25,521 nucleotides of DNA from JBBIND01 sp037444075. GTDB taxonomy: Bacteria; Acidobacteriota; Terriglobia; Bryobacterales; Bryobacteraceae. The notes below the pieces were generated by a model. That model made no database searches, had not been told where the DNA came from, and worked only from the letters and a program-made list of their open reading frames with translations. The stretch is taken from positions 1 through 25,521 of the forward strand of contig JBBIND010000062.1 in NCBI GenBank assembly GCA_037444075.1, written 5' to 3'. Below, in pieces: positions 1-8,601 of the stretch; within the stretch, counting starts at the first letter, position 1, and each line of letters opens with the position of its first letter. The position numbers and the translations under genes are program-made.

Positions 1-1767
1 TGCCAGCACGGAACCCGCGACGATGCCCGGCAACTGTCCGACGGCCGCTTCCACCTGCCACGGACTCATGCTGCGGCCCTCTTTGGTGATGGGATCGCGG
101 CTGCGGCCCACCATGTAGATTTCGCCATCCGCCCAATAGGCCAGATCTCCGGAATCCACCCAGCCATCCGGCGTGCGCGACGCGGCGGTGGCCTGGGGAT
201 TGCGGAAGTAGCCTTCCGTGGTGGTGGCGCCGCGGAATACCAGGCGTCCAAGCACCCTTTCGGCTGTCTCTCTTCCTTGGCTGTCGAGAATGCGAACCTG
301 CTGTCCCTCGATGGGCCGCCCAACGGAATAGAAACAGAGCGCGTCAGCATCCTGCGGGGAGGCGGGCGTCGCGCGGCGCTCGGTTTCAAACGTCTGCCGG
401 TCGATGCGGTCGCAGACGGGCAGCCTGTCCAGAGCCGGCATCGTGAGCGCGACAGTGGACTCTGCCAAGCCGTAGCAGGGCAACATGCTCTCTGCCCGGA
501 AACCGTAGTTCCTGAAGCGGTCCGTAAAGCGGGCCACGGTGTCGGCCATCACCGGTTCGCCGGCGTTCACCGCCACGCGCCAGCAGCTCAGGTCGATGCC
601 TTCGATGGTCCAGGCCGGAATGCGCCGGGCGCAGAGCTCAAAGGCGAAATTGGGAGCGGCTGAGAGCGTCCCGCGCGAGTCGTGGATGGCCCTGAGCCAT
701 TTTTCGGGCCTTTGCAGGAACTCGAGCGGCGAGAAGATCGTGACCGGGAGGGACCAGTACAAGCTGAACAGCACGGTGCCCACCAGGCCGAGGTCGCTAT
801 AGACCGGCAGCCAGCTCACCACCGCGTCTCCAGGGCGCACGGCGACTGCGGAACCGATGGCGCGCAAATCGGCCAGGATGTTAGCGTGCGAGAGCAGGAC
901 GCCCTTCGGGTCGGCTGTGGAACCGGAAGTGTACTGAAGGAGGGCGCCGTCGGCGAGCACCACGCGGGCGTCGCCAAGCCGCGCCTTGATCCCCTTCAAG
1001 TCAGCCACAGTGACGCCGGCGAGAGCTTCAGGCAGGTTGAGGCGGATCAGCCGCGCAATCGTCTCCACGCGCGTGAAGCTGATCAGCATGCGGATGCCGG
1101 CGTTGCGCAGGATGCGGATCTGCTGATGCACGTAATCCGCCAGGCGGTCCGGGCGGGTGGGGGGGTAAACCGGCACGGGGATGCCGCCCGCCAGCATCAC
1201 TCCGAACAGGGCGTAGAAGAAGTCCGCCCCGGTCGGCAGCATGATCGCCACCGTGTCGTTGCGCCTCAACCCCATGGCCTGCAAGCCCGTGGCCACGGAA
1301 TGGGCTTCTTCCAACAACTCGCCGTAAGTGATTCCGCGCCCGCCGTCTTTTTCGAGCAGGTGAATGTAGACGCGCCCCGGGTCGGCTTCGGCGTGCCGCG
1401 TGAGCACGTCAATCAGCGTAGTGGCGCTCAGCGGCTCCGGCAACGAGTCGTGCCGGGGAGGCGGTATGCGGTAGCCTGCCCGAGGTTCGGAGTCCTGCCC
1501 CTCGTTCAGGATCGCCTTCACCCAGCCGGCCGGGGTTTCCGCTTCTTCGGCGATTTCGTCCGGAAGCTCCACCTCAAAGCGCGCCTCGCAGCGGACCAGC
1601 AGTTCCACCAGGTCCAGGCTCGCGAGACCTAGATCCCGCTCAAACGAGGCTTTGAGCGAAACCGCGGACGCGGCCTGCGGCTTGCCTATTTCGACGAGCA
1701 GTTCACGCAACAGCGCCAGGAATTGCTCCTCGACGAGAGCCGGGTTGTTCTGTGCGGTTGTCCCCAT
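1..1767 (-). CDS. ACP-fatty acyl-AMP ligase didomain protein (3' end outside window)
   Basis: The reading frame opens at ATG 1767 and stays open to base 1 (589 codons), so the C-terminus is missing. Residues about 10-90 form an acyl carrier domain with the phosphopantetheine motif DLGLASLDL, the attachment serine being S50. Residues about 110 onward are an ANL adenylation domain: the P-loop YTSGST near residue 278, the fatty acyl-AMP ligase (FAAL)-type segments SWLPVYSDLGLVG, NAGEP and CYGLAEST, then DSGDLAYW and the hinge motif GRSRDP near 552. FAALs make acyl-adenylates and pass the acyl group to a carrier protein instead of CoA; here the carrier is fused at the N-terminus. The histidine usual in the family's YHDMGLIG motif is a serine. 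The gene starts 6 nt after the reductase gene stops, so they are very likely co-transcribed. The ACP and adenylation calls are strong; FAAL rather than acyl-CoA ligase is probable. Confidence 0.9.
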   Translation of the reverse strand, partial: MGTTAQNNPALVEEQFLALLRELLVEIGKPQAASAVSLKASFERDLGLASLDLVELLVRCEARFEVELPDEIAEEAETPAGWVKAILNEGQDSEPRAGYRIPPPRHDSLPEPLSATTLIDVLTRHAEADPGRVYIHLLEKDGGRGITYGELLEEAHSVATGLQAMGLRRNDTVAIMLPTGADFFYALFGVMLAGGIPVPVYPPTRPDRLADYVHQQIRILRNAGIRMLISFTRVETIARLIRLNLPEALAGVTVADLKGIKARLGDARVVLADGALLQYTSGSTADPKGVLLSHANILADLRAIGSAVAVRPGDAVVSWLPVYSDLGLVGTVLFSLYWSLPVTIFSPLEFLQRPEKWLRAIHDSRGTLSAAPNFAFELCARRIPAWTIEGIDLSCWRVAVNAGEPVMADTVARFTDRFRNYGFRAESMLPCYGLAESTVALTMPALDRLPVCDRIDRQTFETERRATPASPQDADALCFYSVGRPIEGQQVRILDSQGRETAERVLGRLVFRGATTTEGYFRNPQATAASRTPDGWVDSGDLAYWADGEIYMVGRSRDPITKEGRSMSPWQVEAAVGQLPGIVAGSVLA

Positions 1768-1773
1768 CAGAAA

Positions 1774-3324
1774 CTACACCTTGAAGGACCAGTCCTTGCT
1801 ATCCGGGCGCTGCACCCAGCGGGCGATGCCGTGCACCTCATTCTGGATCCAGTAGCGCTTCCATTCGATGCGCTCCGGCGCCCATGGCAGCAGTGCGCGG
1901 TCCTTCTCCGAAAGCATAGCGTAGGCGGCGCGTATGTTCTCCGACTCGAAAACGAACCGGTTATCGCGAATAAACGGCTGATAGAGTTCCAAAGCCTGCT
2001 CCCGCACCAGCGCCTGAAGTCCCAGCGTCCGCAAAGCCACGGCCGTTTTGGAAAGCCTTGCCCGTCCGGGCAGTCCGGTGCGTTGCACCAGGCGGCGCAG
2101 CACCACTAACAGGCGTTGCAGCGAGGTCAGGCGGCGTTGCAGGCTCACCCGCCGGGAGTGCAACTCCTCCGGCGTGATCACGTGCACGCTGCTTGGCAGC
2201 AGACCGTAGGCCAGACGTCCGAAAAGGGAAGCTTTACGCCGGCGTTCGCGCAGGTACTCCTCGTGCATCCAGGCCAGCAGGGAGCCCAGGCTAACTGGGT
2301 TCACGTCAGCCGTTCCCAGATTGTAGACGCGGCCGGCGTGGCCATTCAGCAACAGCGCGCCTGCCGCGAGGCAGGCCGCGGCCACCATGTCGACCGGAAC
2401 GATTTCGAGCGGATTCTCCTCGCGCACCGTCCAGTGGCGCGAGCCGCCCATGGCCATCATCACGAGCGGGGCGGCCGTGCGCCCGCCTTCCACCCAGCCG
2501 GGGAAAGGAAACTCGTGGGCCGCTTCCACGATGGCTGGACGCACGATGGCCCAATCGAGGTCCTCGCCCACAATCAACTGTTCGCCAAGGCTCTTCGAGT
2601 AGGTATAAGTGTTTACCCAGCCCCACTGCGCAGCCCGCTGCCGCCCCAGGTCCACCAACCGCTGCGTCACTTCCTTGGTGCGGGCGCGCCCACCGGTGAT
2701 GCCAGCGGCTGCGTAGACTTCCCGAATACGCCCGCGCATCAGGCGAACCTCGTCATGGCAGCGGAAGCCATGGTCATGGGCGTCCTTCCGGCGCGGGTAG
2801 AAGCCCATGATGGGGTCGGACTCCTCCACCAGCCCGTCGGAGGCTCCGCACACAAAGCAGGTGGAGACATGCAGCAACTTGGCGCCCAGCCGGCGTGTTA
2901 CGTCAAGGACATGCTCGACGCCGTCCACGTTGGATTGAAAAGAATCATCCACGGGGGCGAAGAACTCCACCAGGCCGGCGCAGTTGAGCAGCAGGCTCAC
3001 CCGCCCGGTGAGCGCTTCCAACACTGAATCCTGCAAGCCACAGCCCGGGCGGCCAATGTCCCCTTCGAGAACGTTCACCTTTTCGAGCAACGCATCTTCG
3101 CCGAAGCGCTGGACGAGCGGCTTAAGCGCGGGGGATGTCAGCACAGTGCTGCGGAAGCGCTCGAGCGCCGGTACTCCGGGCCGGGAGCGCACCAGCACGT
3201 GCACCTTCCGTATGCCGGGGAACCGGTCCAGCATCAGGCCCAGGATGACCTTGCCGACAAAGCCGTTAGCCCCGGTCAGCAGGATTTCGTGCTGCTGAAA
3301 AGTCTCGGTAACGTCGTACGGCAG
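1774..3324 (-). CDS. Fatty acyl reductase (NAD-binding 4 / FAR_C type), probable CTG start
   Basis: This is an extended short-chain dehydrogenase of the fatty acyl-CoA reductase/thioester reductase group, which reduces an acyl thioester with NAD(P)H to aldehyde or alcohol. The nucleotide-binding motif TGANGFVGK lies at residues 17-25, a catalytic Ser in HVSTCF near 154, and YTYSK (Y240, K244) is the YxxxK pair. The C-terminal part, with segments like QPFIRDNRFVFESEN and WAPERIEWKRYW, resembles the sterile (FAR_C) domain. The first ATG in frame (3234) falls after the glycine motif and would destroy the Rossmann fold. No ATG, GTG or TTG occurs between it and the upstream stop at 3385-3387. The CTG at 3324 lies six bases after a perfect AAGGAG and is therefore chosen, giving 516 residues. 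It is the first gene of an operon with the ACP-ligase. Confidence 0.85.
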   Translation of the reverse strand: MPYDVTETFQQHEILLTGANGFVGKVILGLMLDRFPGIRKVHVLVRSRPGVPALERFRSTVLTSPALKPLVQRFGEDALLEKVNVLEGDIGRPGCGLQDSVLEALTGRVSLLLNCAGLVEFFAPVDDSFQSNVDGVEHVLDVTRRLGAKLLHVSTCFVCGASDGLVEESDPIMGFYPRRKDAHDHGFRCHDEVRLMRGRIREVYAAAGITGGRARTKEVTQRLVDLGRQRAAQWGWVNTYTYSKSLGEQLIVGEDLDWAIVRPAIVEAAHEFPFPGWVEGGRTAAPLVMMAMGGSRHWTVREENPLEIVPVDMVAAACLAAGALLLNGHAGRVYNLGTADVNPVSLGSLLAWMHEEYLRERRRKASLFGRLAYGLLPSSVHVITPEELHSRRVSLQRRLTSLQRLLVVLRRLVQRTGLPGRARLSKTAVALRTLGLQALVREQALELYQPFIRDNRFVFESENIRAAYAMLSEKDRALLPWAPERIEWKRYWIQNEVHGIARWVQRPDSKDWSFKV

Positions 3325-3330
3325 GCGGGT

Positions 3331-3336
3331 CTCCTT
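3331..3336 (-). promoter_or_regulatory. Shine-Dalgarno AAGGAG deciding a CTG start
   Basis: On the minus strand AAGGAG is followed by six bases (ACCCGC) and CTG at 3324. It is the only good ribosome site that gives a product keeping the Rossmann glycine motif. Confidence 0.6.
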
Positions 3337-3438
3337 ACAAGAGTTGGTGCGAAAAACCAGCCTAGCGATGCCCCCTCCGCTCTGTCAAGGGCCGAGGATC
3401 CCCCGTCCGAAGGCACCGAGCCGGGCGCTTGCGGCGTC

Positions 3439-3444
3439 TACAAT
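3439..3444 (+). promoter_or_regulatory. Candidate -10 box (TACAAT) for the serine hydrolase gene
   Basis: TACAAT, with a further AAT after it, lies 54 bases before the ATG at 3499. A start of transcription near 3451 would leave a leader of about 48 nt containing the GGAAGGGG purine run at 3479-3486. No clear -35 box is seen. Confidence 0.4.
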
Positions 3445-3498
3445 AATGCCTTGAGGCCCGGGCGGACCCTGCGGCCTCGGGAAGGGGCACGGTGACAG

Positions 3499-4947
3499 AT
3501 GGCCTATGCGCGCCTCCTTACATGGGTGCTGCTCCCCCTGTGCGCCTTCCGGGCGCTCGCTTTCGACCACGGCGCGCTTGACGGCTACATCCGCGCCGAG
3601 ATGGAAATGAACAGGATTCCGGGCCTCTCGCTCGCCGTTGTCAGCGGAGATTCGGTCCTGGCGCTGCGGGCGTACGGCGTGAAGAGCCTGGCCACGGGCG
3701 AGCCGATGACGGTTCACACTCCTGTAGAGTTGGCCTCGGTCAGCAAAGCTTTCACCGCCGTGGCGGTCCTCCAACTTTCGGAGAGCGGCCGGCTGGAGTT
3801 GGATGCGCCTATCGCGCGCTACCTGCCCGGTTTTCAGATTGGTGATGACCCAGCCGCGGCGGAGATTACAGTGCGGCATCTGCTGCGCCACACCAGCGGA
3901 TTACGGCGTTACGATGACCGCCTGGTGCCCTGTTGCGGGAGGCCGGGGGAATTCGATCTGGACGTGGCCGTGCACAGATTGCGCGCGGCCAGGCTGCGGC
4001 AGCCGCCCGGCGCAGGCTTCCGGTACGCGAACAGCAACTATGTCTTGCTGGCCGCGATCGTCGAGCGCGTCTCCGGGGAACCCTTCCCGTCGTACATGCA
4101 CGAACATGTCATTCGGCCTCTGGGAATGACGCGCACGACCCTGCACCGCTCCGAGGCGCTTGCCTGGGGTCTGGCTGACCCGCACGAGCGGCGTTGGGGG
4201 CGCTTGCGCCCGAGCGATTCGAAATCGTTCGGCTGGTATGGGGCCTCGATGGTGAAATCCACCGCCGCCGACATGGCCCGCTACCTGGCCGCGCTCCTGA
4301 ACGGCGGGCTGGAGGGATTCAACGGTTCGCCTCCTCTCGCCGCCCGGGTGGCTGACCGCAACGATTCGCCGTATGACATGGGCTGGTTCATCCGAACAGA
4401 GGCTGACTGGCTGAATCAGAGCCGCGTCATCGAACATACAGGCGATATCTGGGGCGGGAATACCGCGGCTGTCCTGGCGCCGCACCGCAAACTCGCGGCG
4501 GTGGTGCTCATCAACGCCGGGGCGCATCGCGCCGGGGACATCGCGCGCAATGTGCTGGCCCGCGCGGCGGGACTCCCGGCGCCGGAGGCGCGAGCGGCTC
4601 ACTGGAGCAGCCACCCGGACAACTGGGCGATCTGCTTCACCATCGCCGCAGTGCTGCTTCTATTGAGCTTGACGGCACAACTTCACCGAGCCCGCCGGGA
4701 GTTGCGGAGCGGGCGGAGAAAATTCCGATGGAACAGGAGTGCCTGGGAAGTGGGCAGGCTATTGGTGCTGGTGGCCATGGCAGGCTACCTCGTCTATCTG
4801 CTGTTGGGCGGCGGGAGGATACCAGTAACCAGCCTGCCGGGTACGCTCACGATCGGGCTCAGGCTGCTGTGCGCGGCAGTTGCCGCTCTGCTGCTGTCAA
4901 CCGGCGTCCTCACCTTCGCGCCACGCCTGAGGAAGCCTGCCCCCTGA
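3499..4947 (+). CDS. Secreted/membrane-anchored serine hydrolase, beta-lactamase (class C-like) family
   Basis: This 482-residue protein belongs to the serine beta-lactamase/DD-peptidase-like family (Beta-lactamase Pfam; EstB, AmpC and Pab87 relatives). Residues 1-21 are a signal peptide. The catalytic SxxK is S80-V-S-K83, the YxN motif is Y176-A-N178, and H313-T-G takes the place of the KTG triad. The hydrolase domain ends near residue 360. It is followed by three hydrophobic segments (roughly 372-392, 412-433 and 442-470), so the enzyme domain probably sits in the periplasm anchored by a C-terminal membrane region. The substrate cannot be read from sequence; peptidoglycan peptides, D-amino-acid peptides or esters are all possible, and resistance to beta-lactams should not be assumed. 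It is divergent from the fatty-acyl operon and convergent with the receptor gene. Confidence 0.88.
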   Translation: MAYARLLTWVLLPLCAFRALAFDHGALDGYIRAEMEMNRIPGLSLAVVSGDSVLALRAYGVKSLATGEPMTVHTPVELASVSKAFTAVAVLQLSESGRLELDAPIARYLPGFQIGDDPAAAEITVRHLLRHTSGLRRYDDRLVPCCGRPGEFDLDVAVHRLRAARLRQPPGAGFRYANSNYVLLAAIVERVSGEPFPSYMHEHVIRPLGMTRTTLHRSEALAWGLADPHERRWGRLRPSDSKSFGWYGASMVKSTAADMARYLAALLNGGLEGFNGSPPLAARVADRNDSPYDMGWFIRTEADWLNQSRVIEHTGDIWGGNTAAVLAPHRKLAAVVLINAGAHRAGDIARNVLARAAGLPAPEARAAHWSSHPDNWAICFTIAAVLLLLSLTAQLHRARRELRSGRRKFRWNRSAWEVGRLLVLVAMAGYLVYLLLGGGRIPVTSLPGTLTIGLRLLCAAVAALLLSTGVLTFAPRLRKPAP

Positions 4948-5110
4948 TAGAACTCCGCTCTGAATGGGATGTCTCCTGCGATGCACTCTGCATTGCCAGG
5001 GGAGGGGCATCTGGAGCAGATTGCCGCGTGGTGGGTCAGCCTCGCTCTGAACAACTCGCGGAAGGAGTCCTCCTCGCGCGCTGTGCTCAGGGGGCTGTGA
5101 AGGAATCGGC

Positions 5111-5173
5111 GGGCAGGCGGAACCGCCTGTCCCACGAGGCCATCCTGGCGCTTGGCTCCGCGCGGGACAGGCG
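5111..5173. repeat. Inverted-repeat cluster between convergent genes (possible bidirectional terminator)
   Basis: Bases 5111-5120 (GGGCAGGCGG) pair with 5123-5132 (CCGCCTGTCC), ten pairs with one G-T wobble. CGCCTGTCCC at 5124-5133 is also perfectly complementary to GGGACAGGCG at 5164-5173, so two alternative stems share one arm. The element lies in the 249-bp gap between the convergent hydrolase and receptor genes. There is no T tract, so a terminator role is inferred from position only. Confidence 0.5.
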
Positions 5174-5196
5174 TCAGCCCGTTGAAGGGCGGCTTT

Positions 5197-8100
5197 CTAA
5201 AACTCCAGCCGGAGGGCCACCTGGCCTTGTCTGGGCGTATTGGCCTGCGAACTCACCAGGCCGAAATTGGCGTTGCTGGCATTCCCCGCCGGTGTGCCAA
5301 ACACCGTGCGGTTGAACACGTTGAAGAACTCGGCGCGGAACTGAAGCGTGAACCTTTCAGCCAATTCGGTGCGCTTGATTAAACCGAAGCTCTCGTTGTG
5401 GAGCGGGAAGGAAGTGAGGTCAGTGAAAGCCCGGGCGGAGGTACCGAAGCGCAGCGGCGCCGGATTGGCGAAAGCGGCCGGATTGATGCGGCGGTCCCTG
5501 GCCGGGTCGAATCTATCCACGCTGTTCTGGCGTGCAACGCCCTGGAGAACATCCGGGCGCAGAACGCCATTGAACAAGGGCAGCGTGTTGTTCGCCGTGA
5601 GGGTGATGGGCCTGGAGGCCTGATGCTGGTGAATCGCGGTGAACGTCCAGCCGCCAATCAGCTTGCTCATCACACCGCTTCCCGTAAGGAAGCGCCGTCC
5701 GGGTCCGAACGGCAGGTCCCAGAGATAGCTCAGCGCGAAAACGTGCGGCACGTCGTTAGTGCTGATGGCTTTTTCCAGGCGGCGGTTGTAGAAGTCCTGG
5801 CCACCGGGCCCGCCGCCGGCCATGATGTCTCCGTCAGAGAGGCTCTTGGCCCAGGTATAAGCCGCCAGGAACGTCAAGCCGGCGGTAAAACGCTTCTCCG
5901 CCTTGGCTTGCAGCGCGTGGTAGGTGGAGTTGCCGTTGGGGTCAGAGCGCCGCTCGATGTTCAAGTACTGCGGATAGGGGCGTAAAGCCTGCGCCACGGA
6001 ACCGCTGAATCCGGGGAACGGCACGCGGATGCCGGCCGCGGCGGCTTCCGGGGAGTTGGCCGGGCGGGAAAGCAACGCGCCCAGGCTCAGATGGCGCGGG
6101 TCCACCTGGTTCATGGAGTTGATCAGACTGGTGCCCAGCCGGGTGCCCTTGGTGCCCACATAGGCGATGTCCGCCAGGATGTTGCCCGGCAATTCGCGCT
6201 GAATGTTGAAGGACCAGTTCTGGAAATAGGGCGGGCGTCCGTCGGCGCGGCCCATGTAGCGGATGTTGGTGCCGTTGGCCACGGCGGGATTGATGAACGG
6301 GGGCTTGGGCCAGTCTGTGGGGAAGCCGGCATCCCAATTGAAGGCGGGCGTAACGCCGGTGTCGCGGCTGGCGTAAGACGGCGCGGCGTTGAAGCCGACA
6401 GTGAAGATCTGCGAACTGCGCAGCCCGGCGGTGGCGTTGCCGGGGGCATAGAAGATGCCGTAGCCGCCCCGGAGAACGGTCTTCGACGAGAGCGAATAGG
6501 CGAAGCCGAAACGCGGCCCCCAATTGCGGTAGTAAGTGTCGGCGAAGCTGCGGCGGGAGTTGTCGCGCCCGGGACCCTCGCCGAGGAACAGGATGGCGCC
6601 CGGGAGATTGCCGGCAGCCGGATTGGGCAGAGCAGGATCGAATCCCGACATGTTGTCGAAACGCTCGATGCGGGGGAGGTAGATCTCGTAGCGGACACCG
6701 TAGTTGAGCGTCAGGCGGCGGGTGACTTTCCAGTCATCCTGCGCGTACAACGCCAGGTAACGGTAGCGGTTGCCGGGGACCACGAAGAGCGCGTTCATGT
6801 CCGAGGAATGGACCTGTCCGAGCAGGAAACTGGCGAACGCGTTCCCGGTGCTGGCGCGCGCCGCGGGTGTTGGCAGCGCCGTCCCGAGCGAGTTGAAGGC
6901 GAAGCTGCCTTGCTGGTTGAACGGGTCCGCGCCGTTGGTTTGCAGCCAGCGGGCCTCACCTCCGATTTTGTAGCTGTGCTTGCCCCGCACGTGGCTGAAG
7001 CTCTCGGTGATCTGCCAGGCGTTGTTCACCTGCGCGCCGACGTTCTTGCTGTCGTCCGCCCAGGTGGCGAAGCCGTCGGTGAACGTCACTCGCGGAAAGA
7101 CGTTGCCGGGACCGGTGTTGACACCTTTCAGCCCGATCTGGTTGGGCCAGTCCTGGTCTGCCGACAATTTTGACCAGTACTCTCCCTCGCGCGTGAAGCC
7201 GATCGAAAAGTGGTTGAGGGAGGACGGCGAGACAATGTAGTCGTGCGACAGGCGCACCCAGCGGGAGCGGCGGTCGCGGTCCAGGCTGCTCGTAAAGGGA
7301 CCCGGCAGGCGCTCCGGATCAATGTTGGTCTGCGTGCCGATATAGGTGAACAGGCTCAAGCGGTTGCGCTCGCTCAAGGAGTGGTCCACTTTGACCGTGA
7401 GTTGATCGCGGTCAAACCTCTGCGCTCCGACCGTGAAGAAGTTGTTCAGAACGCCGTCCGTGCTCGGTTGCGGCAACAGGGGAATGATATTGCGGCTGAC
7501 GGCGCTGAAGCGCGAGCTCGGGATGCGGTTGTTCGGGAACGGGTCGCGTGTGTGGCCGCCGGCATCCGGACGCGTTGTGGCGGGGTCATAGACGCGCACC
7601 AGGTTGTTGCTGATGTTCACCAGGTTGGAGAAGTCACCCTGGCGGAAGGCGAGCGACGGAATGCTGGTGAGCTCGTTAATAGCGCCGGCACGGAAGCGGA
7701 AGCCGCTGTAGACCGTGTAGAAGAAGCTCCGGTTCTTGCCGTTGTACAGTCTCGGGATCAGGACCGGACCGCCGAGCGACGCGCCGAACTCATTCTGACG
7801 ATTCACGGGCCGGGAGCGGGCGAAGAAGCCGCGCGAGTCGAAGCGGTCATTGCGCAGGTAGTTGAAGACGTTGCCGTGCAGGAGGTTGGTGCCGGACTTG
7901 GTGGTGTAAATCTCAAAGCCTCCACCCGTCCGGCCGTACTCGGCGTTGAAGACGGCGCTCAGCAGTTTGAATTCGCTGATGGCTTCCACGCTCGGGTAAG
8001 TGAACAGAATGCCGCCGCTTTCCGGGCTCGTCGAGCCGATGCCGTCGAGCAGGACTTCCTTGGCGCGGGACTGCGAACCGTTGATCTGCGTATTGTTCAC

Positions 8101-8601
8101 GTCGCCCGTCACGCCCGGCGTCAGAAAAACGAAGGCGCCGGGATGCCGCATGTTGCCGGAGACGGCTAACGGCAGGTCCACTACGCGCTCACGGCTGACT
8201 ACCGTTCCCATGTCCGAATTGGAGACCTCCAGCCGCGCCGCCATGGCGGAAACCTCAATCACCTGTTCCACCTGTCCCACCTCGAGCGTGGCGTCCACGG
8301 TCACCGTCTGGGCGACGTTGACGCCGATGCCGCGATGCACGTGACGCCGGAAGCCGGCTGCTTCCACGGTGAGTTCATAAGTGCCTACCGGAACCTGCTG
8401 GATGACGTAATTGCCCACCGAAGTGGTGGTGGCCGTATAACGCACGCCCGTCGCCTGGTTCAGGGCGGTGACACGCGCGCCGGCTATCGAGGCGCCCGAG
8501 GGGTCATAGACTCGCCCGGTGACGGTGGCGCGGTCGGATTGGGCTGCCAGGGGCAGCCACAGACCGAAAACAAGGAGGGAAAAGACTCTCAGAAGCTGCA
8601 T
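5197..8601 (-). CDS. Oar-like TonB-dependent outer-membrane receptor with carboxypeptidase-regulatory domain
   Basis: The product has 1134 residues. Residues 1-20 are a signal peptide ending near LAAQ. Residues about 22-110 are a CarboxypepD_reg-like beta-sandwich (ATVTGRVYDPSGASIAGARV, ending around VTVDATLEV). A TonB plug-like region follows at roughly 120-215, with DLPL, a glycine- and asparagine-rich stretch and LLDGIGS. The rest is a large beta-barrel rich in Tyr, Asn and Arg that closes with the terminal phenylalanine of RLEF, as in outer-membrane barrels. Such Oar-like receptors are expanded in Acidobacteriota and are thought to import large ligands or help build the surface; the ligand here is unknown. 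It is preceded by a TACAAT box just before ATG and appears to be a single-gene transcript, with hicAB upstream on the same strand. Confidence 0.93.
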   Translation of the reverse strand: MQLLRVFSLLVFGLWLPLAAQSDRATVTGRVYDPSGASIAGARVTALNQATGVRYTATTTSVGNYVIQQVPVGTYELTVEAAGFRRHVHRGIGVNVAQTVTVDATLEVGQVEQVIEVSAMAARLEVSNSDMGTVVSRERVVDLPLAVSGNMRHPGAFVFLTPGVTGDVNNTQINGSQSRAKEVLLDGIGSTSPESGGILFTYPSVEAISEFKLLSAVFNAEYGRTGGGFEIYTTKSGTNLLHGNVFNYLRNDRFDSRGFFARSRPVNRQNEFGASLGGPVLIPRLYNGKNRSFFYTVYSGFRFRAGAINELTSIPSLAFRQGDFSNLVNISNNLVRVYDPATTRPDAGGHTRDPFPNNRIPSSRFSAVSRNIIPLLPQPSTDGVLNNFFTVGAQRFDRDQLTVKVDHSLSERNRLSLFTYIGTQTNIDPERLPGPFTSSLDRDRRSRWVRLSHDYIVSPSSLNHFSIGFTREGEYWSKLSADQDWPNQIGLKGVNTGPGNVFPRVTFTDGFATWADDSKNVGAQVNNAWQITESFSHVRGKHSYKIGGEARWLQTNGADPFNQQGSFAFNSLGTALPTPAARASTGNAFASFLLGQVHSSDMNALFVVPGNRYRYLALYAQDDWKVTRRLTLNYGVRYEIYLPRIERFDNMSGFDPALPNPAAGNLPGAILFLGEGPGRDNSRRSFADTYYRNWGPRFGFAYSLSSKTVLRGGYGIFYAPGNATAGLRSSQIFTVGFNAAPSYASRDTGVTPAFNWDAGFPTDWPKPPFINPAVANGTNIRYMGRADGRPPYFQNWSFNIQRELPGNILADIAYVGTKGTRLGTSLINSMNQVDPRHLSLGALLSRPANSPEAAAAGIRVPFPGFSGSVAQALRPYPQYLNIERRSDPNGNSTYHALQAKAEKRFTAGLTFLAAYTWAKSLSDGDIMAGGGPGGQDFYNRRLEKAISTNDVPHVFALSYLWDLPFGPGRRFLTGSGVMSKLIGGWTFTAIHQHQASRPITLTANNTLPLFNGVLRPDVLQGVARQNSVDRFDPARDRRINPAAFANPAPLRFGTSARAFTDLTSFPLHNESFGLIKRTELAERFTLQFRAEFFNVFNRTVFGTPAGNASNANFGLVSSQANTPRQGQVALRLEF

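Noticed and set aside
682..1632. A 316-codon plus-strand frame opposite the ACP-ligase
   Set aside because: Composition is low-complexity Arg/His/Gln, and the minus-strand frame contains complete carrier and adenylation motifs.
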